A program made the translations under genes and the position numbers. From assembly GCA_035772405.1 (NCBI GenBank), contig JAYKKM010000473.1, positions 62,001 to 126,000 on the forward strand: a stretch of 64,000 bases of DNA, written 5' to 3'. The first letter of the stretch is position 1. Each line of letters begins with the position of its first letter. Source of the stretch: Chrysogorgia sp. JL179-B06. Lineage: Eukaryota > Cnidaria > Anthozoa > Scleralcyonacea > Chrysogorgiidae. Under the pieces are notes generated by a model, which had not been told where the DNA came from, did not search any database, and worked only from the letters and a program-made list of their open reading frames with translations. Shown in pieces: positions 46,566-55,812 of the stretch.

Positions 46566-47023
46566 GACAAGTATACAGTAATGCTTGTTTATTGCTACTA
46601 AATTGTAGGCCAGGCCCAGGTCATATAAACACAGCAATAGTATGCATGTTTTTTCACCCTAAACTACTGTATATATAGGCTAATTATCAAGCATATAGTA
46701 TTTATAATTTTAATCAAATAATAAACATACTGTACAGGGGCGCAACTAGAACATTTGAGGGCAGGGGTTGAATGCAAAAAACGGCAAAGTAGCTCAGTCA
46801 TTGGCGGCGGAAGATGTTGTGTTTTGGGGGGTAACTGCAACCTCTAGGGGGGTCGGGGGATGCTCCCGGAAATGTTTTGAAAACTAGAGTCTCTGAAATA
46901 GTATTTCATGCATTCTGAGACTGTTCCTCGCAGAATTGTCAGGTTAATTGATTGTACCCAAAATGTGCACGTTTGGGACGTGAGAAGGTCTGTAAGAACC
47001 GATATGGCACCAGAATTCAAGGG
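46566..47023. other. No gene recognised; left flank of the full Polinton
   Basis: The flank contains CAGGGGCGCAACTAGAACAT at 46735-46754, which resembles a hAT terminus, but I could not find its partner on the far side of the Polinton within the window. It ends in the target duplication GAAAAC (47024-47029). Confidence 0.45.
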
Positions 47024-47029
47024 GAAAAC

Positions 47030-47242
47030 CGTAGTATAGAAAGTGGGGCTACCAGCACATTTTTCCATTTTTCATGTCTCAACTTCTCTGGAGAACGTAG
47101 CACTTTTTCCGTTTTTGGATTCCGCATATAACTTTCGAGTAAATATGTGGAATCCAAAAACGGAAAAAGTGCTACGTTCTCCAGAGAAGTTGAGACATTC
47201 AAATGGAAAAAGTGTGCTGTTACCACCACTTTCGAGACTACT
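47030..47242. repeat. Left terminal hairpin of the Polinton
   Basis: The first 213 bp fold on themselves. The outer arm GTAGTATAGAAAGTGGGGCT pairs with the inner arm ending ACCACTTTCGAGACTACT at 47242, and between them a near-perfect stem of about 60 bp (TCTCAACTTCTCTGGAGAAC... with its complement) surrounds a loop near 47125-47150. The inner arm differs from the outer at fixed positions (CTC for TAT) that recur at the right end. Confidence 0.85.
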
Positions 47243-47273
47243 AATAGACAATGTGTCACATGGTTTGGAGTCT

Positions 47274-50200
47274 ATGAGGCGTGTGTCAGATAGTAGGCTA
47301 CAGAGTGAGGTGTCTAGTCGTGGGGCTGCTGTGGGTGAGGATGTCGCTCGTAACAAGACTATGTCAAGTGATATTACACATGATCCTGATATGGACTTTA
47401 TTTTAGGTCATGAGTCGAGTGGGGTTTATGATTCAGAAGGGTCTAAGGACTTAACTATATTAAATAATAAAACGACTCGCATGAAAAGGTCTAAGGACTT
47501 AGCTATATTAAATAATAAAACGACTCGTGTGAAAATGTCTGAGAGTAAACGTAACCCTATTGTGGATGGTAATGTCGCTCGTAGTGGTGCACGTGGTCCT
47601 GCTATAGGTTCTGGTAACTTAGTTATACCGAATGTTAAGATGAGTTTTCTAAAGAGGATGTCTGGCTATCTAGCTGACGCTAAAGCATTGGGGTATAAGT
47701 GGATGGACCTTATTAGAAAGGTATCTAGAGAGGACGTTATTAATAGAGTCACCAGAGTTAGGGAGGTCAGAGAGGCTAGACGCGATCTTAGACGATATGT
47801 TAAGAGGTCACGATTAAGTCAGGAGGTCTCAGACAAAGAGTATGAGAGAATCACTAGCCTTATTGCTAAGACGCGTCCTACTGTAGTACAAAGGAAAGTT
47901 GCTCTCAAAGGGTACACCAAGTCGTATAGTGTTGAGGTGGTCGACAATAAGGATCCACTAAAACAACTAGTCAAGACTAGAGGAGTAGTGGGCTTGGCTT
48001 TACAGAAAGAGTTAGAGAGACTGAAAGGTTTAAAGTTTTCTGAGACATTGAAAGTAACTCTAGAGAAACAAATTGGTGACGGAGAGTCTGTGTTTAAGAC
48101 AGCCTTCTTCAATAGTATAGTCAAAACAGTGACTAGTAGTGTTGATATTAGTGGGACTACGAATCAAGCTAGTGAGGAGATAGTAAATCGTATAGCTGTA
48201 TGGTTGTCAGAAGGGTCTGGGTGGGTTGTGGACAGTGTTAGTGATCACTATATTAACGTGGTAGTGTATAAGCCTCTTAAAGGATCGAGTTATGTTGAGC
48301 TTCCAGATGAGTTGAGGAACGCGTCGAAAGGTTTGATTAATATAAAGAATGAAGATGACAAGTGTTTCATGTGGTGTCACGTGTTACACAAATGTCCTGT
48401 GGGAAAGAATCCGCAGAGAGTGTCGAAGCATAAGAAGAACGTAGGTTCTGTCAATTATGAGGGAGTGAGATTTCCAGTGGATACGAAACAGTACAAAAAG
48501 ATAGAGAGGCAGAATGATATTAGCATCAGCGTGTTTGGATATGAGGACAAGCAGCCATTCCCTATCTACGTTTCTGAGGAGAAGTGTGAGGATCATATGG
48601 ACCTACTGCTAATAACGAATGGTGTTAAACGACACTACGTGTACATCAAAGACTTTGGTAGGTTTATGTGTGGTCAGTCTAATCACAAGTGTCGCAAGAA
48701 TTTCTGTAGGTACTGTCTTCAGTGTTTTACTACCAATGAGATTCTAGAGAATCATAAGGAGGTTTGTATGGTGGTAAATGGTAAGCAAGCGATCAAGATG
48801 CCAGTCGAAGAAGACAGTACTCTTGAGTACGTAAATTACCACAAACAATTAGAGGTACCATTCGTAATATACGCAGACTTCGAGGCTATCACAGAGAAGG
48901 TCGACAACGTGACACCACTCACAGGATCGTACACTAGCGAGTACCAAAGACACACGGACTGTGGGTATGGATACAAAGTAGTGTGCTGTTACGATGATAA
49001 ATATAGTAAACCAGTAGAGATGTTTCGAGGTCAGAAAGCGGTTAAGAAGTTCATGAAAAAGATGTTACATAACTTAGTTAAGAAGTTCATGAAAAAGATG
49101 TTAGAGGAGGTTAAATACTGCAAGAAAGTTAGAAAGGAACATTTTAATAAGGACATGGTGATGACCATAGCTGATAAGGTTAACTTCAAGGAAGCGACTA
49201 AATGTCATATTTGCGATGGAAAATATAAACGTAAAGACGTGAGAGTTAGAGATCATTGTCATGTCACTGGTAAATATAGAGGTTCAGCACATCAGTTATG
49301 TAATAGGAACTATAGATTGACTGATAAGATACCTGTCATATTTCATAATCTAAGAGGATATGATAGTCACTTCATAATGCAAGAGATAGGTAAGATAGGT
49401 CAGAAAATCAACGTCATACCAAATAATATGGAGAAATATATGGCATTCATGTTAGGTAAACATCTAGTGTTTCTAGATAGTTTCCAATTCATGAGCTCTA
49501 GTCTAGCCAACCTAGTGAACAACCTACCAAAGGACTGTCTCAAGTACACGTCTGAACTATTTCAAGGTAAGGAGTTAGAGTTGGTGTCGCGAAAAGGTGT
49601 GTACCCATATGACTATATGGATAGTTTCGATAAGTTTAACGAACTTGAGTTGCCATCAAAGGAGAGTTTCTACAGCATCCTAAACGATGAGCATGTGTCA
49701 GACACAGACTATGAGCACGCTCAAGAAGTGTGGAAGACAATGGGTGTGGAGAATATGGGTGGGTACCACGATTTGTACCTAAAGTCTGACGTATTACTAC
49801 TGGCTGACGTGTTCGAGAACTTTAGAAGAACGTGTAAACAGTACTACCAATTAGATCCTTGTCATTACTTCACGTCACCTGGACTATCGTGGGACGCTGC
49901 TCTAAAGATGACGAGAGTGGAACTAACGTTGATGACTAACATTGATATGTTTCAGTTTATTGAGAAAGGAATGCGAGGTGGTGTCTCTTGTATAACACAT
50001 AGATATAGTAAGGCTAATAACAAATATATGAAGGACTACGATAGTAGCAAGCCATCGAAATACATATTATATCTAGATGCTAATAACCTTTATGGTTGGG
50101 CTATGAGTCAGTATCTACCGACTGGTGGATTTGAGTGGGTTGAGGGTTTTGATATCAATAATTTATACAAGTATGGTAACGACTCAGACAAGGGGTTGAT

Positions 50201-51363
50201 ACTTGAGGTTGATTTAGAGTATCCAGAGGATTTGCATGATATGCATAACGACTATCCTTTAGCCCCTGAGAGGATGAAAGTGAGTAGTGACATGTTGTCA
50301 AACTATTGTAAGACAATCCAAGATAAGTTTAAGATATCTGTAGGAGAGGTTGCAAAACTTGTACCTAACCTAAACGACAAGACTAAGTACGTAGTTCATT
50401 ATAGAAACCTACAATTATACAGGAGTTTGGGAATGAGTGTTAAGAAGGTACATAGAGTACTTCAATTCGATCAGTCACCATGGCTCAAGCAATATATCGA
50501 CTTTAACACGGACAAGAGAACCCAAGCAAAGAATGACTTTGAGAAAGACTTTTTCAAACTTATGAATAATAGTGTGTTTGGAAAGACTATGGAGAATCTA
50601 CGAAAGCGTGTGAATGTGGAGTTAGTGACAGACAAGGAAAAACTGAAGAAACTAACGTCAAAACCAACCTTTGTGAGCAGTAAAATATTTGACAATAACT
50701 TGGTAGCAGTTCACAAGATCAAAGAGACACTAACTTTAAATAGACCAGCATATGTGGGTATGTGTATTCTAGACCTGTCGAATACATTGGTGTATGACTT
50801 CCACTACAATAACATCAAAAAGAAGTATGGCAACAGATCCAAACTACTATTCACAGACACGGATAGCCTAATGTATGAGATTGAGACGGATGATGTGTAC
50901 AAATACATGTACGCTAACAAAGAAGTGTTCGACTTTAGTGGATATGACAAGTCATCTCCCTACTTCGACTCAACTAACAAGAAGGTCATTGGTAAAATGA
51001 AGGACGAGACGTTTGGAGTCCCTGTCGTTGAGTATGTTGGTTTAAGGTAAAAAAATGTATAGCTACGTGAAAGAGGATGGAAAAGGCGGGATGACTGCTA
51101 AAGGTATCAAGAAGAGTACCATTAGAAATAACATAAGACATGACAACTATAAAAGTGTCCTGACAAATGGTGAGCAAATGTCTCACATAATTAAAACTAT
51201 TCGGAGCAAGAGCCACCGACTAGGAAGCTATGAAATAAATAAGATATCATTGAGCTGCTTTGACGACAAGCGATTTATACTACCAGACGGTGTGTCTAGC
51301 TATGCGTATGGGCATTACGAAGTAGTTCAGAACTACTGTTTAAACTTCTCAAGTGTTTTCTAG
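47274..51363 (+). pseudogene. PolB, protein-primed family-B DNA polymerase
   Basis: This is the replicative polymerase of the element. An N-terminal extension of about 130 residues is low-complexity and includes a repeat NNKTTRxKxS around 47460-47535. Then come the conserved basic region shared with the palindrome's PolB, a finger CRYCLQCF, YADFEAI (about 48869), the endonuclease VII-like CHICDGKY...DHCHVTGKYRG module (49203-49310), NLRGYDSHF, YDYMDSF, YLDANNLYGW, KLMNNSVFGK and FTDTDSLMY (about 50850). At the A7 tract 51049-51055 a single extra base moves the last 100 codons into another frame. The frame is open from 47043, but only by GTG inside the terminal hairpin; the ATG at 47274 is the first plausible start. 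A 12-codon duplication (VKKFMKKML) occurs at about 49040-49100. Confidence 0.93.
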
Positions 51364-51511
51364 TCTTGATGTGCTTATATTTAGAGGTCACATGGTATGA
51401 CCGATCGCACGTCTCACACACCCACTTATGAGTTCTCATCCACTCTTTGGTTTGAGCTCTGGCTGCTATTAAAGCTTCTTCTTTGGTTTGGTAAATTCTA
51501 GGTCTTCCCAT
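51296..51511 (-). CDS. Small zinc-finger protein (71 aa)
   Basis: The protein starts MGRPRIYQTKEEALIAARAQ and carries one C2H2-like finger CETC-x(12)-H-x(6)-H. It is homologous to the 63-residue proteins in the palindromic element, so the gene is conserved between the two Polintons although its orientation relative to PolB differs. Its 3' end overlaps the PolB C-terminal frame by 68 bp, convergently. Its ATG overlaps the stop of the upstream gene (TAATG), and GGTAATATATA lies just before it. Role unknown. Confidence 0.8.
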   Translation of the reverse strand: MGRPRIYQTKEEALIAARAQTKEWMRTHKWVCETCDRSYHVTSKYKHIKTRKHLRSLNSSSELLRNAHTHS

Positions 51512-52140
51512 TATATATTACCATATATTTTATTTATCCACTCGTAGTATGGATCTCCTCTCCCATCCCAACCTAGATCCTTGTATACTACACTATACAG
51601 GTTGTGCTCGAATCGCGTCTTGACCTTACCAGGTTTGAGGTCGTTAAGACTACCTCTCAACTCCACACCTTTTCTAGAGCATATTCTTATGACATAGAAA
51701 ATATATTTCGATATGTTCTTGACAATCAGTTTGTTTCTTTTAAGAGACCATATTATCTCTATAAAATCACTGACCACTATTGGTATGTCACTATCGTTAA
51801 CTAGTCTTTTACTAGTCAACATTCTCTCTAACCACTTACTATAACTATGAGCCGATTTCTTGTACATCCAAATATTAGGTACGAAGTTTCTCACACGTCC
51901 ATAGGTAGTCTCTCCACACTTGTTACAACTAAATACACCATCTTCGATTGGGGTTCTGTGGTTACTACACTCGTAACAGTATGTGGTGTCGTACCACTTT
52001 TTTGGTGTCGCGTTCCTACTTCCGTTCTTGATCTCGTCTAATGTGTACCCTAACGTAGTACCACTCCACTTTTTTGATGTCTCAATCTCATCCAACGTGT
52101 ACCCAGCGTGGTATATTCTCATTGTACGTTCGTCAACCAT
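51511..52140 (-). CDS. VLTF3-like zinc-ribbon transcription factor (209 aa)
   Basis: The protein has an internal repeat GYTLDEI (residues 13-19 and 31-37), a zinc ribbon CYEC...CNKC (Cys 55, 58, 72, 75), and then a region with the order aromatic/basic residues, WL, DIPIVVSDFIEIIWSLKR, YVIRICSRK and LYSVVYKDLG. This order resembles the late transcription factor VLTF3 family of poxviruses and other nucleocytoplasmic large DNA viruses. If correct, it would drive late genes of the element. The similarity is by pattern only. It is translationally linked to the zinc-finger gene by a TAATG overlap. Confidence 0.6.
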   Translation of the reverse strand: MVDERTMRIYHAGYTLDEIETSKKWSGTTLGYTLDEIKNGSRNATPKKWYDTTYCYECSNHRTPIEDGVFSCNKCGETTYGRVRNFVPNIWMYKKSAHSYSKWLERMLTSKRLVNDSDIPIVVSDFIEIIWSLKRNKLIVKNISKYIFYVIRICSRKGVELRGSLNDLKPGKVKTRFEHNLYSVVYKDLGWDGRGDPYYEWINKIYGNI

Positions 52141-52170
52141 CTAAGTTAATATACTATATATATCTTTAGA

Positions 52171-52347
52171 TTATAGTGTAGTAACTTTATGGTTGAGTGT
52201 CTCCCACTCACATTTTATTGTTGTGACCTGTTTTAGAGCGTCTGATAGTAGTTGTTCCAACTCTTCTATCTGACGAATTTGGTAAAAGAGTGTCGAGTCA
52301 CGCTTTTTATTAAATTCCATAGCCATCTCCTTCAAAGTAGTGCTCAT
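52171..52347 (-). CDS. Small helical protein (58 aa)
   Basis: A frame begins MSTTLKEMAMEFNKKRDSTL and continues with a strongly helical, Leu- and Glu-rich stretch (IRQIEELEQLLSDALKQVTT), probably a coiled coil. Its ATG overlaps the stop of the next gene upstream (TAATG at 52345-52349), the same junction type used elsewhere in this block, which supports it being real despite its size. No family recognised. Confidence 0.6.
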   Translation of the reverse strand: MSTTLKEMAMEFNKKRDSTLFYQIRQIEELEQLLSDALKQVTTIKCEWETLNHKVTTL

Positions 52348-52763
52348 TATACTACTCTATATATTAAGTAACCTAAAGGTAGCCCAACAACTCCAACGAA
52401 TACCGTTTGATATTCTTTCATCTCATCCGAGGGTTTGTAATAGTCTGACAACTCAGGCTCTTTACTAAATGTCTTCCCATCATACTGTATCGTTAGTACT
52501 TGTCTTAGTTGGTCTAGAGCGTGGTTCGTGTCGTTTATGTCTGCGTTAGCATCTGACAGTTGTTGTCTTAGCTCCTGAATTTTGTCTCTCTGACGAATCT
52601 CGTTCTCATAGAACGACTCTTTAGCTCTAGCAAGACTCTCCAGTGCTTTGTTGTGTCTCTTTATCTCTATCTCGTAGCCGGTATGGTTTAGCTTACTGAA
52701 TAGAAATCCAGCTCCCGCGAACGCTATAGCGTTGAACAACCCACCTGCTACCAAGCTAGCCAT
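52347..52763 (-). CDS. Membrane-anchored coiled-coil protein (138 aa)
   Basis: The order is a hydrophobic N-terminus (LVAGGLFNAIAFAGAGFLF), a long charged helical region (residues 35-95; RQRDKIQELRQQLSDANADI), and a C-terminal hydrophobic segment (VFVGVVGLPLGYLIY). The architecture suggests a virion or membrane-associated structural protein; the function is not known to me. GTAATACATA precedes the ATG. Confidence 0.7.
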   Translation of the reverse strand: MASLVAGGLFNAIAFAGAGFLFSKLNHTGYEIEIKRHNKALESLARAKESFYENEIRQRDKIQELRQQLSDANADINDTNHALDQLRQVLTIQYDGKTFSKEPELSDYYKPSDEMKEYQTVFVGVVGLPLGYLIYRVV

Positions 52764-52779
52764 TATGTATTACGTTAGA

Positions 52780-53013
52780 TTATTTTGAGAACGGGTCAAT
52801 AGGTAAGTATTTCTTACTCTGTGCCCACTTAATGAGTAGCGTTGAGACACCTACAGCAGTCGCTAGCTTGAGGGTGCCCTTCACTGATTCAGGGGTGCCT
52901 AACGGTTCTTTTAGTACTTTCTTTGATGCCATAGACACAGCTACGGCTCCAGCAGTCACAAGGGCTGCGTCGTATAGCTCGTTCATCAGTTCTTTTCTGT
53001 CTATTGATGCCAT
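52780..53013 (-). CDS. Small membrane protein (77 aa)
   Basis: Two hydrophobic stretches are visible (AALVTAGAVAVSMA and LATAVGVSTLLIKWA), with a charged N-terminus. The ATG at 53013 follows ACATATCGTATAATATA, the shared upstream motif. Unknown family; position among other small membrane proteins suggests a virion component (inference). Confidence 0.65.
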   Translation of the reverse strand: MASIDRKELMNELYDAALVTAGAVAVSMASKKVLKEPLGTPESVKGTLKLATAVGVSTLLIKWAQSKKYLPIDPFSK

Positions 53014-53030
53014 ATATTATACGATATGTT

Positions 53031-53330
53031 TTAATCGAAGCTGTCGAGTTTACGTGGTGGTTTTATAACGACGTTCTTAGGCTCTTCAGTCACTACTTGT
53101 TTGTCTTGACTAATCGTGTAATACAGTGAACCAGCGGCTATTACCACTCCTATAGTACCTATGATGTATCCATAGTTAAAACTATCGTCCTCACTTATCA
53201 CTCTCTCTCTCATCTTCCTCTCTTTAGCTGCTTTAGATATGGCAGCCAAGCGTTTGCCTGCCTCTACTCTCTTAGGGTCTTTGACCCTTGTTGTCGACGT
53301 TATAATAGGTACGGACTCACTGTCAGCCAT
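53031..53330 (-). CDS. Single-span membrane protein (99 aa)
   Basis: The N-terminal half is basic (KDPKRVEAGKRLAAISKAAK), followed by one transmembrane segment (YIIGTIGVVIAAGSLYYTI, about residues 54-72) and a polar tail. The ATG follows CGTATAGTATAG. The basic half could contact nucleic acid. No family recognised. Confidence 0.65.
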   Translation of the reverse strand: MADSESVPIITSTTRVKDPKRVEAGKRLAAISKAAKERKMRERVISEDDSFNYGYIIGTIGVVIAAGSLYYTISQDKQVVTEEPKNVVIKPPRKLDSFD

Positions 53331-53387
53331 CTATACTATACGTGGTGTCTTGTTATAGATGACCTCATAGTCATCTCACAGATTATC

Positions 53388-54206
53388 TCACAGATAGAGT
53401 ATTCGATGAAAGTATTTTTGATGATTATACAGTGTGGTTTCACTCTTGAATCTCCTATTGCAGTACTCACACAGAACTCTGGAGTCTATCATATATGTTT
53501 CTATGAAATGTATTATCTCATGTTGGTCTGAGGATAGTAATGTGTTGTACCCTTGTGATCTTAGTCTCCTTAATACCCTCATCTGGTTATTCCTAATAAC
53601 CCCATTACCTTTCGGTGTTTTGAACTCTATAGCAAAACCATTGTATCTCTTATGTAGTTGTGGAACTATCAAATCTGGTTGCCCACCCACATACCCTTTG
53701 TTCCACCCATCTTTTCTTCTGGTTGTTGTGTCTTGATACTCACCGAGTCCTGGAATGGTTATTACCGGATGGTACTCTCTAATGTACTTCACAATGTCGT
53801 AGTGTAGATCTGTCTCATTCATTATCGATAACTGGTTGCATTGTGTGTAAACACCTGTCTTTCTAATAGATGGTAGGACTTCTGAGAACACCCATTTTCT
53901 AAAAGTCTCTGCCGACTCTAGTTTAGACGAGAATATTAGTCTATATAGACCACTTTCATTTATTTGCCAAACTTGCCTATTCTGAATTTGTCTATTTTGA
54001 CACTCGAAATCTCGGGTCCCAATTTGGGACCTGAGATTTTGAACCTTTCTTTTCTCATCATCTTTCACACGCTGTTGTATCGCTTTGGAAGGTCTTTTAT
54101 ATCCTAAGATTTCAGCTACCTCTTTTCCGTAGAACCAAATGTTATCTCCATCTTTTGTAGTAGTGACTGACGTGTTGTTATTTCTAAATATTTTAGTGAT
54201 ACTCAT
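53388..54206 (-). CDS. BRO-N / VRR-NUC / zinc-finger fusion (272 aa)
   Basis: Residues 1-118 match the BRO-N domain of viral BRO/KilA-type DNA-binding proteins (IWFYGKEVAEILGYKRPSKA, NESGLYRLIFSSKLESAETF, PSIRKTG). Residues 130-240 show a VRR-NUC-type nuclease pattern: GGQPDLIV near 174-181, EFKTPKG near 194-200, and a downstream Gln and helix. A C2H2 finger CEYC...H...H closes the protein. The predicted role is site-guided nuclease or regulator. The frame also opens with GTG at 54209; the ATG at 54206 is chosen. The motif ACATGTGGTATAGTATAG lies just upstream. Shortened relics lacking the nuclease part are in the palindromic element. Confidence 0.8.
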   Translation of the reverse strand: MSITKIFRNNNTSVTTTKDGDNIWFYGKEVAEILGYKRPSKAIQQRVKDDEKRKVQNLRSQIGTRDFECQNRQIQNRQVWQINESGLYRLIFSSKLESAETFRKWVFSEVLPSIRKTGVYTQCNQLSIMNETDLHYDIVKYIREYHPVITIPGLGEYQDTTTRRKDGWNKGYVGGQPDLIVPQLHKRYNGFAIEFKTPKGNGVIRNNQMRVLRRLRSQGYNTLLSSDQHEIIHFIETYMIDSRVLCEYCNRRFKSETTLYNHQKYFHRILYL

Positions 54207-54209
54207 CAC

Positions 54210-54337
54210 CTATACTATACCACATGTTTTATTTTTGTGTCAGAACAAACTCCTAATTGGTGATACTTCTGAGCACCTACTCTTGGAACTTGTCGACTGA
54301 CACACCACTGGTTCTTACATGTAGACCTGTGTTTAGG
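54210..54337. promoter_or_regulatory. Intergenic region with shared upstream motif
   Basis: AATAAAACATGTGGTATAGT lies on the minus strand before the BRO fusion. The block AGAACCAGTGGTGTGTCAG (minus strand, 54294-54317) is also found in the palindromic element at 39717-39735, so this stretch is conserved between the two elements. Confidence 0.55.
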
Positions 54338-54851
54338 AAGGGGGGCGTGACTCGCGCCCCCCTTGTGTTTCGTCATATATTTTATTGTACCTTTTCACCA
54401 TTCCGTTAATTGGTGGGCATAAGTCAGTCACATTATCGTCCAACACTTTAACGTCTGAGAGAAACATTGACTCATTGTAAGGAAGACCTCTAAGGTACGA
54501 TCTTAGTTGTGTCAGTATCTTTTTATAGCTAGTGTGTGCGAACTTACAATGCTCCACTCTACTAGTCAGATTGGATTTAGCCAAGTAGCCTTGGATGATC
54601 ACACCAGGACCACTAATACAAGCAATGATTAGAGGGTTAGCGGTTATCGATCCAGCTATAATCCCTACTGTCGTTAACCCTATGCTAGTCATGTTTAACG
54701 ATAGTTTAATTTTCTTCAACCTCTTGTATTTCCATTTGTAACAGGCTTCTAGTTTGTGGTAGTACGCGTACAATCGTTTGAGCTCTAGCACCTCTTCCTC
54801 TGACATATCCTTTGATATGTGATTGAAAACAACAACTGACTTCTTCCTCAT
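54333..54851 (-). CDS. Two-span membrane protein (172 aa)
   Basis: A charged helical N-terminus (MSEEEVLELKRLYAYYHKLE) is followed by a basic stretch and two adjacent hydrophobic segments (MTSIGLTTVGIIAGSI and PLIIACISGPGVIIQGYLA, about residues 54-90), then a polar C-terminus. The C-terminal end overlaps the GC hairpin. No family recognised; probably a particle or membrane protein. Confidence 0.65.
   Translation of the reverse strand: MRKKSVVVFNHISKDMSEEEVLELKRLYAYYHKLEACYKWKYKRLKKIKLSLNMTSIGLTTVGIIAGSITANPLIIACISGPGVIIQGYLAKSNLTSRVEHCKFAHTSYKKILTQLRSYLRGLPYNESMFLSDVKVLDDNVTDLCPPINGMVKRYNKIYDETQGGRESRPPS
54338..54364. other. GC-rich hairpin conserved with palindromic element
   Basis: AAGGGGGGCG, loop TGACTCG, CGCCCCCCTT. 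It covers the last codons and 3' edge of the 172-codon frame. A close copy (9-bp stem, 9-base loop) is at 39886-39912 and its mirror. A transcript-end or structural role is possible. Confidence 0.75.
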
Positions 54852-54856
54852 ATATC

Positions 54857-55808
54857 TTAGCTCACATCATATTCCTTCATCATATCTCTACCAACTAATA
54901 TTATGTCTCGGCTTGTCATGTAACCAGAGACAATCTTCACACCGTAGAACTCTATCAAAGACGGGTACTTATAGGGTGCGAGTGGTATTCTTGGTCGATG
55001 CACTCCAAAGATCGTTACGTGAGGAGACCCTATCTCTTCGTAATTAGCTGTGAAGTCTGAGTCTGTTGATATTATGTTGTTCACCTTAACGTAGGAGTTA
55101 CCCATCCGCCAATGTATTGATATCATATGTCTCTTGGTGATGTCGATGTTATTTGGGATTGTACACGTATACTCCTTTGCTGGAGCCACCACCATATGAT
55201 AATTTATCGTTTTCTCCTCCTTTGTATCCTATGTATTTGTCCCACGATCCATCATCGTTTGAGATAATTGCCTCCCAATCTATCGTAGAAACCCTCGTGA
55301 CTAATCTCACCACCATAAAAACGGATATGTCACAGTATTGCATACGTGGACAGTTAAAATGCACTCCAGCTTCAAACGGAATTGGAGTTAGCTCGGGGGA
55401 TAGGAAGCTATGACCATTGTTAACACCAATAATAGGACCATACGTTGGGTCGTATTGTACTAACATGTTTGTTTTATCTCTAATGGTTTTCACTTTATTT
55501 GTTCCACTGTGGTATTCCACCGTACTCACAGCATGGTTTGTGACGTTAAAATCAAATAGAACGTTATAGGACTGCGTTCTAAAGTATTGCGATAAGTATA
55601 CAGACTCCAACACTTTTTTATTGATAGCATCCCAATCGTCTTCTGGATCTGCTACGTTTTTGAGTGCCCTGAACGCCATATCTATATTCCCAGACATCCT
55701 CCCACCGCTAACGCTTAACTTAGGGTCACTGTCTAGATGTCTCTTCGCTCTTCTTAATATTTTGTCACTCTCGTAGTCTCTGTCCTCAAATCCATAACTT
55801 AGACTCAT
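54857..55808 (-). pseudogene. Tail-fibre/lectin-like protein, one frame break
   Basis: The first frame (55149-55808) has a helical N-terminus, then SGGRMSGNIDM with NVADPEDDWDAINKK. This motif pair is typical of phage and Polinton fibre proteins. A beta-rich region follows (YNVLFDFNV, GPIIGVNNGHSFLS, VFMVVRLV). The rest (54857-55195) is in another frame and contains HMISIHWR and YSGYM-type strands like a concanavalin A/LamG-fold lectin domain. A single inserted base within AAAGGAG near 55170 explains the change. The start is the ATG at 55808, preceded by GTGTTATAGCATA. It probably encodes a surface spike binding a cell ligand (inference). Frame restoration is not attempted here. Confidence 0.65.
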
Positions 55809-55812
55809 TATG

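Noticed and set aside
46735..46754. hAT terminus CAGGGGCGCAACTAG enclosing the full Polinton
   Set aside because: No matching right end with an 8-bp duplication could be found in 63718-64000, so the element cannot be defined.
47043..47273. PolB start at 47043
   Set aside because: The frame opens with GTG inside the terminal hairpin, so the extra residues are read-through of terminal DNA; the ATG at 47274 is more plausible.
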